In this document: positions 12,987-22,517 of the stretch, in pieces
Numbering within the stretch: the stretch's first letter is position 1
Layout of the letters: every line of letters starts with the position of its first letter
Assembly: GCA_034437215.1 (NCBI GenBank)
Contig: DAOTVC010000126.1
Location: 1-25,647, forward strand
DNA from: DAOTVC01 sp034437215
GTDB taxonomy: Bacteria > Chloroflexota > Anaerolineae > B4-G1 > SLSP01
Reading direction: 5' to 3'
Length of the DNA: 25,647 bases
Position numbers and translations under genes: made by a program
The notes under the pieces: model-generated
Seen by the model: the letters and a program-made list of their open reading frames with translations, nothing else
What the model was told of the DNA's origin: nothing
Databases searched by the model: none

Positions 12987-14021
12987 ATGGTGGAAGAAGG
13001 TAAGGGGTCACAGGCACTGCTCGGCCCCCCAGCAGACGTTCCCGAGATCCTGAGGGGGAGTTGGCTGCAACTACCCTCCGATGACCCGGTGGCACTCTAT
13101 CTCGTCCAGCATCACCGGGAGGCGTCCACACCCCCAGGGGGTTGGGAGGTAGCGCGTCTCTCCCACACGGCCTACATCTATCGCGAACGGAGCACCGGAC
13201 GCGCGGTCATCGCCAAGTTCTACGTCGTCAAAACGGGGGATGCGGCGCCCCGACACGCCCGGCAGGAGCTGGAGCAGACTCGCCGGGTGCGCGCGGCTGA
13301 TCTGGCCGAAGGGAGGCTGCGGGCCGTTCGTCCGCTGAGCGTCTGGCGGGGTGTGCTCTTTTTGGAGTACGTGGAGGGGTTGACCCTCGAGGGGATCATC
13401 GCCGTCCGCCGCAATCGCCCCGGCACCCTCGCCGCGAGCCTGACCTGTGCCGCACGTTTCCTGGCGGCCCTGCATACCCGGACCCCTCAGCCCTCCACAG
13501 GGGCCGATTTTGCACCTGCCCTCACTTATACCCACAAGGTCGTCGAGCAGCTCACCAAGCATGGGGTGTTGCAGGAGCAGCTTCTCACTCAGGAGGGGGT
13601 GCGGCAGCTGATCAGTCGGTGGGCCGACCGGCAGATGATGAGGAACTTCACCCCCGCGCTCAGCCACGGGGACATGACGACAACCAATTTCATCTTCCCT
13701 ACCGAGGATGAGGTCGTGGTCATCGACTGGGAACGTCTGGAGGTGGCGGACCCGGCGGCGGACCTGGGGCGCTTGATGGCGGAGGTGACCCACAGCATCA
13801 CCCGTCACGGGGGGAGTGTGCCGGAGGCGCTCTCTTTCGTGGAGCACCTGACCGAGTCGTACCGCACGGCGCTTCCGGAGGGCTGGGATGCCGGATCTCT
13901 GCTGGAGCGGGCACGCTTCTATCGCGCGTCCAGCACGCTGCGCATCGCCCGTAACGGCTGGCTCTCCCGGTTGGAGCGCACGACCCTCGTGGCTCAGGCG
14001 ATGGCCCTCCTGGTCAGCTGA
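12987..14021 (+). CDS. aminoglycoside phosphotransferase (APH)-like kinase
   Basis: This 344-residue protein has a kinase-like fold of the APH/choline-kinase type. The candidate ATP-binding lysine is Lys77 (AVIAKFYV), the hinge is LFLEYVEGLTLEG (124-136), the catalytic loop is LSHGDMTTTNFIF (225-237: His227, Asp229, Asn234), and the metal-binding Asp247 lies in VVVIDWERLEVADPAADLG. Such enzymes phosphorylate small molecules (sugars, amino alcohols, antibiotics) in the cytoplasm. Nothing here favours a resistance role over a metabolic one. The start at ATG 12987 follows GGGAGGAAGAAAG. The gene stands alone between a terminator and a repeat-rich gap, and its C-terminal 90 residues are an Arg-rich helical region (FYRASSTLRIARNGWLSR). 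Confidence 0.85.
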   Translation: MVEEGKGSQALLGPPADVPEILRGSWLQLPSDDPVALYLVQHHREASTPPGGWEVARLSHTAYIYRERSTGRAVIAKFYVVKTGDAAPRHARQELEQTRRVRAADLAEGRLRAVRPLSVWRGVLFLEYVEGLTLEGIIAVRRNRPGTLAASLTCAARFLAALHTRTPQPSTGADFAPALTYTHKVVEQLTKHGVLQEQLLTQEGVRQLISRWADRQMMRNFTPALSHGDMTTTNFIFPTEDEVVVIDWERLEVADPAADLGRLMAEVTHSITRHGGSVPEALSFVEHLTESYRTALPEGWDAGSLLERARFYRASSTLRIARNGWLSRLERTTLVAQAMALLVS

Positions 14022-14063
14022 AGCGATCCTGTACGAGGCCGGGCTCGAACAGAACAGAATCAG

Positions 14064-14105
14064 TGACAGGGACAGGAACAGGGGCAGGGGCAGGGGCAGG
14101 GACGG
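14064..14105. repeat. degenerate hexamer tandem repeat
   Basis: There are seven units of the form GRNCAG (TGACAG, GGACAG, GAACAG, three GGGCAG, GGACGG) between the kinase stop and the MITE-like element. It is non-coding and likely a slippage product. The gap 14022-14256 holds only this repeat and the element. Confidence 0.75.
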
Positions 14106-14142
14106 GATCAGTGCGCGAGGCAGTACCCTCGTTAAAACCGAT

Positions 14143-14248
14143 GGGTGTGTTTCACTTGAGTTAAACCGAGGCGTGAAACGTGAAACGTAAAACGTGAGGG
14201 CTTCACGTTTCAGCCATGGATAGCTCACAACTGGATTGCAACACACCC
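14143..14248 (+). mobile_element. MITE-like element, copy 1, with perfect 9-bp target duplication
   Basis: This 106-bp element is bounded by GGGTGTGTT (left) and AACACACCC (right). The terminal 20 bp pair at 16 of 20 positions (14143-14162 with 14229-14248). The interior carries GTGAAACGTGAAACGTAAAACGTGA and a facing TTCACGTTTCAG, forming a second hairpin. A direct repeat AAAACCGAT flanks it immediately on both sides (14134-14142 and 14249-14257), a perfect 9-bp target-site duplication. There is no open frame, so it is non-autonomous. The right duplication ends on the first base of the TTA stop complement of the acetyltransferase gene. A second copy lies inverted at 22165-22277. Confidence 0.85.
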
Positions 14249-14256
14249 AAAACCGA

Positions 14257-15414
14257 TTACAGGGCCTTATCGTAGATCCGGTACCTCCGGTAGGGATCCC
14301 CGTCGAAGATCTCCGCCGTCTGGCGCATGGCGGTGTTGGTCTCCAGCACCCAGGAGATCTCCAACCGCTTGTAACCCTGCTTGATTCCCGCCTGCAGGGC
14401 CTCCAGGAAGAGGATGGCATCCACCCCCCGCCCGTGATACTCCTCGATGATGCCCCCCACCGCGGCACGGATGGTGGTGACGCTCCGGCGGACCTTCCAC
14501 CAGTAGAGAAGCTTGAGCATCGTCCACCACTCGGGTTCACCTGGTCGGGGGTAGGCACGCAGGAGGGGCTGGCAGAGGTCGGGGAAGGGGAGGAGGAAAG
14601 CGATGGGCGTTCCTTGCTTCTCGGCGATGAGCGTCACCCGGGGATCGAGGGTGGGCTTTAGATCCTTGGCGAGATGGTCCATCTCCTCTGCGGTGAGGGG
14701 GACGAAGCCCCAGTTGCGTGACCAGGCGGCATTGTAGACGTCCTTGATGATCTGCGCTTCCCTGTCGAAGTGCTTCATGTCTGCTTCCCGCACCGTGATA
14801 TCGTAGCGCTCCTTGACCTTCTGGGCGATCCGCAGCAGCTTGGGGTTGATGCCCGTCCCGTCGGCCTGGTACTGGGTGAGATCGGTGTCGTAGGCGAAGA
14901 GATCCATGGCCTTCGTGTACCCCGCCCCTTCGATGAAATCAACGTAGTAGGGCGGGTTGTAGGTCATCATGACCACCGGCGGACCGTTCCACCCCTCGAC
15001 AAGCAGGCCGATCTCTTCGTTGGTGGAGAAGTTCAAGGGGCCGCGCACCGTCGTCATCCCCTCGCTGCGGGCAAAGTCCTCGGCCGTCTGCAGGAGCGCT
15101 TCGGCGGCCTCACGATCCTCGAGGACCTCAAAGAGGCCGAAGAAGGCCACCTTGTCGTTCCAGTACTCGTTGTGGCGATGGTTAAGGAAGGCGGCGATAC
15201 GGCCCACGGGTCTGCCCGCCCGCCATGCCATGAAGTAGCGCACCTTCGCGTGGTGATGAAAGGGGTGGCCGTCTTCGGGGTTCAGAAACTCCTCCCGCTC
15301 GGAGAGGAGGGGCGGGACCCAGAAGGGATCACCTTTGTAGACCTCCCACTGAAAGTGAATGAACTTGGTGCGTTCGGCGGGCGTCTCCATGGGGGTGATG
15401 GTAAGTCCGGTCAT
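14257..15414 (-). CDS. GNAT-like N-acetyltransferase family protein
   Basis: This 385-residue soluble protein is of a family usually annotated as GNAT acetyltransferase. Recognisable pieces are PAERTKFIHFQWEVYKGDPFWVPPL (12-36), the strand ... RPVGRIAAFLNHRHNEYW (68-85), EALLQTAEDFARSEGMTTVRGPLN and a C-terminal AVGGIIEEYHGRGVDAILFLEALQAG..YKRLEISWVLETN resembling the acetyl-CoA-binding half of a GNAT domain. This suggests two tandem GNAT-like halves. The substrate is unknown. The ATG at 15414 has CAGGAGGATT 6 nt upstream. Its stop codon abuts the right target duplication of the MITE-like element, so the insertion landed exactly at the gene end and did not truncate it. The upstream neighbour is a TPR protein on the same strand. 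Confidence 0.75.
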   Translation of the reverse strand: MTGLTITPMETPAERTKFIHFQWEVYKGDPFWVPPLLSEREEFLNPEDGHPFHHHAKVRYFMAWRAGRPVGRIAAFLNHRHNEYWNDKVAFFGLFEVLEDREAAEALLQTAEDFARSEGMTTVRGPLNFSTNEEIGLLVEGWNGPPVVMMTYNPPYYVDFIEGAGYTKAMDLFAYDTDLTQYQADGTGINPKLLRIAQKVKERYDITVREADMKHFDREAQIIKDVYNAAWSRNWGFVPLTAEEMDHLAKDLKPTLDPRVTLIAEKQGTPIAFLLPFPDLCQPLLRAYPRPGEPEWWTMLKLLYWWKVRRSVTTIRAAVGGIIEEYHGRGVDAILFLEALQAGIKQGYKRLEISWVLETNTAMRQTAEIFDGDPYRRYRIYDKAL

Positions 15415-15470
15415 GAATGAATCCTCCTGAATGGCTTCGATCTGGGCCTTAGCTGAACGCGACCAGCAGC

Positions 15471-16025
15471 CTACCTCTGGTTGCGTTCCAGCAGCGCCTG
15501 GTAGCGCTGACGTGCTCTCTCCGCTTCTTCCTCACGTCCTTGCAGCTCCAACCCCTTCGACAGACCTCGATAGAACTCCCCCTCGCGGGGGACGAGCTGG
15601 ATGGCCCGGCGGATCTCTGCCACTCCCTCCCTGTGCTCTCCCTGCACCAGCAGGACCATGCCCAGGTGATAGTGGGCCCAGCCGAGGTCCGGCTCCCCCT
15701 CTTCGGGATCAAGGACGCGCCGCAGGTAGACCTCCGCTTCCTCCCAGCGTTGGGCCTGGATGGCTTCCAGGCCCGCCCGCAGGAGCTCCTCGGTCTTCTC
15801 GAAGCGGCTGTAGCGCTCGGGTTGTCCGTAGAAGCTGGAGATGTCGAAGTAGAAGTCGCGCTCCTCGGCGCACTGGGTACATTCAGCGTGGAGGCGATCA
15901 AGCGGGGTTCCGTCTACATCCACCAGATGCTGGGATTCGATCTCGTACCTGCCGCCACACTCACAACGTTGGGCCATGATGTGGCCGATCTCGAAGGTGA
16001 CGCTGTTCGCTTTTACGATCTCCAT
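15471..16025 (-). CDS. zinc-ribbon and TPR-repeat protein
   Basis: This 184-residue protein (or 167 if the internal ATG at 15974 is used). The N-terminal part has CECGGRYE and, 30 residues later, CTQC, a likely zinc ribbon. Residues ~75-180 contain two to three TPR-like helical repeats (EAIQAQRWEEAEVYLRRVL, GWAHYHLGMVLLVQGEHREG, FYRGLSKGLELQGREEEAERA), implying protein-protein interaction. The ATG at 16025 sits only 9 nt from a perfect TATAAT box (promoter at 16035-16062), so translation from it would be leaderless; no ribosome-binding site is visible for either start. Function is unknown. It reads toward the acetyltransferase homologue, 56 bp away, and may share its transcript. Confidence 0.75.
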   Translation of the reverse strand: MEIVKANSVTFEIGHIMAQRCECGGRYEIESQHLVDVDGTPLDRLHAECTQCAEERDFYFDISSFYGQPERYSRFEKTEELLRAGLEAIQAQRWEEAEVYLRRVLDPEEGEPDLGWAHYHLGMVLLVQGEHREGVAEIRRAIQLVPREGEFYRGLSKGLELQGREEEAERARQRYQALLERNQR

Positions 16026-16034
16026 AGTGGGCCG

Positions 16035-16062
16035 ATTATACCGCTTCCCTCTCGAGGGTCAA
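16035..16062 (-). promoter_or_regulatory. strong sigma-70-type promoter, predicted leaderless
   Basis: On the minus strand: TTGACC (16057-16062), 16-bp spacer, TATAAT (16035-16040). The expected +1 is near 16028, three nucleotides before ATG 16025. Confidence 0.72.
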
Positions 16063-16115
16063 TGAGCCGTTAGCGTTCCATCAGGTGTCAACGCAACTCT
16101 TATGCAGGGCTAATA

Positions 16116-16144
16116 TTGCTCTAATGCTCATCAAGTAGGATAAT
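16116..16144 (+). promoter_or_regulatory. probable promoter of clpB
   Basis: TTGCTC (16116-16121), 17-bp spacer, GATAAT (16139-16144). A short inverted repeat GGAGC-N8-GCTCC (16151-16168) covers the predicted start and could be an operator. It is not a CIRCE element, although TTAGTGCTC resembles one half-site. Confidence 0.45.
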
Positions 16145-16222
16145 ATCATGGGAGCGTGTTAGTGCTCCTGTGCTTCGAACTCATATCTATCCCTTTCTAT
16201 GGGGAAGTGGAATGGAGGAAAG

Positions 16223-18805
<2,583 letters not shown>

Positions 18806-18818
18806 AGGGCTTGCCAGA

Positions 18819-18850
18819 GCCTCCCGCAGTCTAAACTGCGGGAGGCTTTT
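18819..18850 (+). terminator. rho-independent terminator of clpB
   Basis: GCCTCCCGCAGT-CTAA-ACTGCGGGAGGC is a perfect 12-bp stem with a 4-nt loop followed by TTTT. The T-run overlaps the stop codon of the convergent glycosyltransferase gene. Confidence 0.92.
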
Positions 18851-21062
18851 AGTATACCTCTATCTCTCCCAGAGGTACGAGATCATAGGGCAGGGGACCC
18901 TGGGGACCGACAACCGGCAGGCGCGTCAGATCTCTCGCGCGGTAGAGGCCGGCCCACAGGGGATAGGAGCCCGCTGCCAGATCCTCGGGGATAGGGAGTA
19001 CGTGACTGTCCGGTATCCGATCGTCTGCCCGCCACCAGGAGGTAGGGTACCAGCCGTTCCGGGGTGGGCTGTCGTGCTGGAGCAACGTTTCCGGCGCTCC
19101 GGGGATCCAGAGATGGACGAAGGCAACCAGCTCCTCCGCGACGTCCTCCCGTGCCGTCCAGTGGAGGGTAACGGTAAGCGGCTGACCGGCCTCGATCCGG
19201 CTCGGCGCGTCGAAACCCCGCAGGGCGACGGCCTCTCCTAGCTGCACGTCGAGCGGGGTCGTCGGTTCCATCTTCAACGGTTCACTCGGAACGACGGCAA
19301 CCTGTCCGACGATGGGAGGGTGGAGCTCTCTTCCCTCGGAGGTCCTGGCTCCCAGACGGTGTCCACTTGCGGCTTCAAAGAGCCCCAGCTCCAGCCGGTA
19401 GACGACGGGGGCGGGCGCACCCTTCTCCACCTCCAAACGGTAGGTATCACAGAAGGCCTGTTCGGTGGGCCAGAGGGAGGTGGGGAAGCGTCCCAGTCCG
19501 GGGTAGGTGCGCCGTGCCGCCACGATACGATTCTCCGGTCCGAAGAGCTGCACGAACACCGTGTAATCCTCGCTCATCGCCCGCTGGGCCTGCCAGCAGG
19601 CCCGGACCGCGAAGCTCTCGCCGGGTGCTACACGAGACGCATCGATCTGGGTGTCGAGAAGACGCGCCTGGTCCTCGTAGAGGAGTGGCGCCTCTCCCCG
19701 GACCCGTTCGGGGGAGCGTAAACGGGGTGGGGCGAAGGTCGCCCAGATCCGCGCACCGGGCGCCAGGAGAGCGAGAGAGACCATCAGCAACAAGAGGAGT
19801 CTGCGCGTATGATACCGGGACTCCGGCGGCGTGTAGTGGTAACCCGCGGTCAGTAGCAGAGCCCAGGCGCCCAGCGCGGGGAAGAGGAGCCGTCCGTGGG
19901 GCGCCTCGACCTGGGTCATCCAGTAGAGCAGCGCCGCTGCAACCGTGCAGAACCAGAGGGCCGCGAGCAGGAGAACCAGCTCTGTCGTATCTCTATGACG
20001 GAGGCGCAGGAGGCGCCAGAGAAGGCGCCCGAGGAGGTAGAGCGCGCCCCCGGAGAGGAGGACGTAGATCCAGTCGGGCCACCAGACGTGCCCCCACCCG
20101 TAGGCGCCCCAGAAGGAGCGGACGAGCAGGGGCAGCTCCTCCAGGATCTCGAGGAGGGATGCCGGCTGGCTGCGTCCCCACAGGGTCTCGACGTGGCTCG
20201 TCAGCCCCAGGGGATCTCCGTAGAGGAGGCTATTGCGGGCGTACCACCAACCGCCTACGAGAAGCGCCGTGCTGCCGAAGAGCAGGAGGGGCAGCAGGGC
20301 CCGCCGCCACGCTACTCTCTCCCACCACGCTCGTCCTACCAGGGCGAGGCCCACGAGGGCCAGGAGAGGCAGGGTGCTCGTCTTGGTGAGGACGGCGAGA
20401 CCGGTCAGAAATCCAGCGACGGCACCCCGACGCGGATCGAGACCGTGCCGCAGGACTCTAGCCGCCGCCCAGAGGGCTGCCGTCGAAAGGGCCGCGGCTG
20501 CTGCGTCGTTGCTGACCACACTGCTGATAAAGACAAATTGGGGATGAAAGGCGACGAGCGCTGCGGTGAACAACGCCCCTCGGCGGTCGTTGAAGGTGAC
20601 GTGCCCCAATCCCCACGCAGCGACGACCGTCAGGCAACCGAAGAGCAACGACGTCAAACGGGCTGCGCGCACGGCCCACACACTCTCTGAACCGGGCCAG
20701 ACCTCCGCCTCGGTGTGGATGAGCATGTTCTTGTTATCCGGCACCGTCCCTGGGGCCTGATAACCGAAGCCCGGGTTGTGCCACCGGAGGGCCTCCAGCT
20801 CCCGATCATCGAACGGGGCACTGAAGAGCGCAGCCGCCCCATAATAGAGGGGCGGCTGCGCAACTTCTTGATTAGCACCGCTGCTGTTATCGTCCATGGA
20901 GGGCAGCCCCTGGCCCTCTGCCAGCCAGCGGACGTAGGCGTAGTGCCAGACCTCGTCCGGCGCCTCGAAGAGAGGCGTGGCCCACCCGTGCAGGAGCACG
21001 AGGAGGGCGAAAGCGACGAGGAGAGCGCCGAGAGGGTGAACCCCTTTAGGGTACCGTGACAT
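18849..21062 (-). CDS. GT-C membrane glycosyltransferase with duplicated C-terminal beta modules
   Basis: This is a 737-residue protein. Residues ~10-460 form a polytopic membrane domain whose first outer loop has FEAPDEVWHYAYVRWLAEG (32-50, catalytic-type Asp-Glu) and a downstream AQPPLYYGAA, the ArnT/PMT pattern. The C-terminal ~270 residues are extracytoplasmic and contain two related beta-rich modules, each with a hydrophobic-strand/FVxL core and the turn motif FPTSLWPTEQAFCDTYRL or YPTSWWRADDRIPDSHVLPIP. The same module occurs twice in the homologous protein at 22518-24779. It probably adds sugars to a surface polymer or protein from a polyprenyl-linked donor. It overlaps the upstream anchored protein by 17 bp, implying co-expression. 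Exact family (GT39, GT83 or DUF2142) is not resolved. Confidence 0.85.
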   Translation of the reverse strand: MSRYPKGVHPLGALLVAFALLVLLHGWATPLFEAPDEVWHYAYVRWLAEGQGLPSMDDNSSGANQEVAQPPLYYGAAALFSAPFDDRELEALRWHNPGFGYQAPGTVPDNKNMLIHTEAEVWPGSESVWAVRAARLTSLLFGCLTVVAAWGLGHVTFNDRRGALFTAALVAFHPQFVFISSVVSNDAAAAALSTAALWAAARVLRHGLDPRRGAVAGFLTGLAVLTKTSTLPLLALVGLALVGRAWWERVAWRRALLPLLLFGSTALLVGGWWYARNSLLYGDPLGLTSHVETLWGRSQPASLLEILEELPLLVRSFWGAYGWGHVWWPDWIYVLLSGGALYLLGRLLWRLLRLRHRDTTELVLLLAALWFCTVAAALLYWMTQVEAPHGRLLFPALGAWALLLTAGYHYTPPESRYHTRRLLLLLMVSLALLAPGARIWATFAPPRLRSPERVRGEAPLLYEDQARLLDTQIDASRVAPGESFAVRACWQAQRAMSEDYTVFVQLFGPENRIVAARRTYPGLGRFPTSLWPTEQAFCDTYRLEVEKGAPAPVVYRLELGLFEAASGHRLGARTSEGRELHPPIVGQVAVVPSEPLKMEPTTPLDVQLGEAVALRGFDAPSRIEAGQPLTVTLHWTAREDVAEELVAFVHLWIPGAPETLLQHDSPPRNGWYPTSWWRADDRIPDSHVLPIPEDLAAGSYPLWAGLYRARDLTRLPVVGPQGPLPYDLVPLGEIEVY

Positions 21063-22137
21063 GTAGGGGGCCGTGTCCCTCCGTCACACAGGCGTTGGTA
21101 TCGGCGCGCCGGGAGAGAACCCAGATGTAGACCTCATCCTGCGAGTTGAGCCCGGAGATAACGGCGCTGTGGGAGGTCGTGGGGGCGTAGTCGATGGCGG
21201 TTGCCAGTTCGGGAACCGGGGACCTCGAGATCAAGGGGAAGTAGATCGTATTGGAGTAGGGGGTGGTTGTCGTTATGGGTTCAGTGTAGGGAACGCGCGT
21301 ATACCAGACCTGTCCCGATGCGGCGACGGTGGTGTTCCAGTTGACGGTGAGCTGGCTGCCGTTGAGCTGGGTGTTCACGCTGGCCGCCGGAATGTAGGGG
21401 GAGTTCCAAGAGTTGGGAGCGGGGAGCTTGTCTCCGGGGAAGGAGACGGCCTGCAGTTCACCTGCGTCCCAGAAGGTGTCGAAATAAGGGACGATCTTCG
21501 GATCACCAAAGTAGATAGGAGCTGCGTAAAGGATAGCGGTCAGCTTGCTGCCCAGAGATTCGGTCGTCACACGCAGCTGTTCCCATTTGAAGAGCTCGGT
21601 CTGTTCCTGTGACCAGACGGTTTTCGGCGGGAGACCGTAGGTGTGAGGGTGCGGGTCCACCGTGAACCGGGAACCTTCAGGATCGAGACCGATGCGGGCG
21701 TGGGGATGTGTGTAATCTTTTTTCCCTTCATTTCTTGTGTACATGGTGAACTCGTAGGGACGGCAGGGGTCCAGGTTATCGACGACCTGGAAGAGTCCCG
21801 CATGGTAAGTATCTCCGAACTTGAAGTAGACTTGAGCGTGTTCCCCACTATAGGGCGGCCAGCGTCCGCCGGGACGCATGTCGTCGTACTCTGGAATAAC
21901 CGAGTTAGCCATCCACCAGCGTTCCCAGTGCAGGGCCACGAAGTGGTTGGGGTAGTACCATTTGAAGCCGTGAGTATCGGGATCCTCCTCCTCGAAGTCG
22001 CCGTTGACTAACCGGTTGCCCGTGTCGGCGGTGACGGCTTGTGAAGAGACAAGGGTCCGAATGCCTACCACCAAAAGTACGATCACTGCTAAGGACAGAC
22101 CGAGATAGCGCAGTAGTCGTCCGTTCTCTCTGATCAT
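21046..22137 (-). CDS. membrane-anchored protein with carbohydrate-binding-like and Fn3-like domains
   Basis: This 363-residue protein has a single N-terminal hydrophobic segment (about 9-31: LLRYLGLSLAVIVLLVVGI), an anchor or uncleaved signal. After it, NRLVNGDFEEEDPDTHGF (41-58) and the aromatic-rich region to ~220 resemble a CBM_4_9-like jelly roll ('NGDFE' start, Trp/Tyr-rich). A C-terminal part (~250-363) looks like an Fn3/Ig-type beta sandwich with SAVISGLNSQDEVYIWVLS. Between them, TIYFPLISRSP matches a short motif I recall as frequent in secreted Chloroflexota proteins. GGAGG lies 7 nt before ATG 22137. It is the first gene of a pair with the glycosyltransferase downstream, so it may bind or display the glycan that enzyme makes. 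A MITE-like copy sits 28 bp upstream. Confidence 0.75.
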   Translation of the reverse strand: MIRENGRLLRYLGLSLAVIVLLVVGIRTLVSSQAVTADTGNRLVNGDFEEEDPDTHGFKWYYPNHFVALHWERWWMANSVIPEYDDMRPGGRWPPYSGEHAQVYFKFGDTYHAGLFQVVDNLDPCRPYEFTMYTRNEGKKDYTHPHARIGLDPEGSRFTVDPHPHTYGLPPKTVWSQEQTELFKWEQLRVTTESLGSKLTAILYAAPIYFGDPKIVPYFDTFWDAGELQAVSFPGDKLPAPNSWNSPYIPAASVNTQLNGSQLTVNWNTTVAASGQVWYTRVPYTEPITTTTPYSNTIYFPLISRSPVPELATAIDYAPTTSHSAVISGLNSQDEVYIWVLSRRADTNACVTEGHGPLHVTVP

Positions 22138-22164
22138 CGTATCCTCCAGAAGAAAGATTGAGAT

Positions 22165-22277
22165 GGGTGTGTTTCAACTCAGTTGGAAGCTATCCATTAG
22201 CTGAAACGTAAAGGTGAGGATCTCACGTTTTACGTTTCAAGTTTCACACCTCGGCTTAACTCAACTGCAACACACCC
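22165..22277 (-). mobile_element. MITE-like element, copy 2 (inverted), with decayed target duplication
   Basis: This is a 113-bp element. Its reverse complement aligns along its whole length with copy 1 at 14143-14248, including GGGTGTGTT ends, GAGTTAA.CCGAGG.GTGAAAC, TGAAACGTAAAACGTGAG, GTTTCAGC and ATGGATAGCT. Terminal 20-bp arms (22165-22184 and 22258-22277) match at 16 of 20. Flanks GATTGAGAT (22156-22164) and GCTTGATAT (22278-22286) agree at 7 of 9, a degraded 9-bp duplication, so this copy looks older. It lies in the promoter region of the anchored-protein gene and could supply or separate regulatory sequence. It is non-coding. Confidence 0.83.
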
Positions 22278-22356
22278 GCTTGATATGTGACAGCCAGAAC
22301 GATTCTACCACACTTTTCGAAGTGTAAGGGTTGGCTCCGCTGAAAAAAGGACGGGC

Positions 22357-22488
22357 CTCACGCCAAGCCGCAAAGGGCGCCAAGATTTTTAAATTACCTA
22401 TGCATAAGATTGAGTTTACGCTCTATAGGATTCAGGGATATCATCTGAAACTTGGATTTTCTTTGCGTTCTTGGCGCCTTTGCGTGAG
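22357..22488. repeat. palindromic intergenic repeat (different family)
   Basis: The left arm (22357-22385: CTCACGCC, CAAAGGGCGCCAAGA) and right arm (22461-22488: CTTTGCGTTCTTGGCGCC, TTTGCGTGAG) are imperfect inverted complements around a ~75-bp AT-rich centre. The vocabulary CGCAAAGGCGCCAAG is one I remember in dispersed repeats of several phyla. The gap 22287-22517 holds nothing else. Confidence 0.65.
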
Positions 22489-22517
22489 TTTCGTACTTCT
22501 TTCAGGAGAGCCAAGGG

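Noticed and set aside
14064..14105. Tandem GRNCAG units as a possible CRISPR array or iteron origin
   Set aside because: The units are only 6 bp with no spacers, and no replication or Cas gene is near. Slippage repeat is sufficient.
13071..14558. 495-codon minus-strand frame crossing the kinase gene and the MITE-like element
   Set aside because: It runs antisense through a clear kinase gene, through the hexamer repeat and the mobile element, and into the acetyltransferase gene in another frame. The translation is Arg/Pro/Ser-rich and matches nothing.
16151..16168. CIRCE (HrcA) operator upstream of clpB
   Set aside because: Only one half-site partly matches (TTAGTGCTC versus TTAGCACTC), and the inverted partner GAGTGCTAA is absent. 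The 5-bp GGAGC/GCTCC repeat is noted only as a weak possibility.
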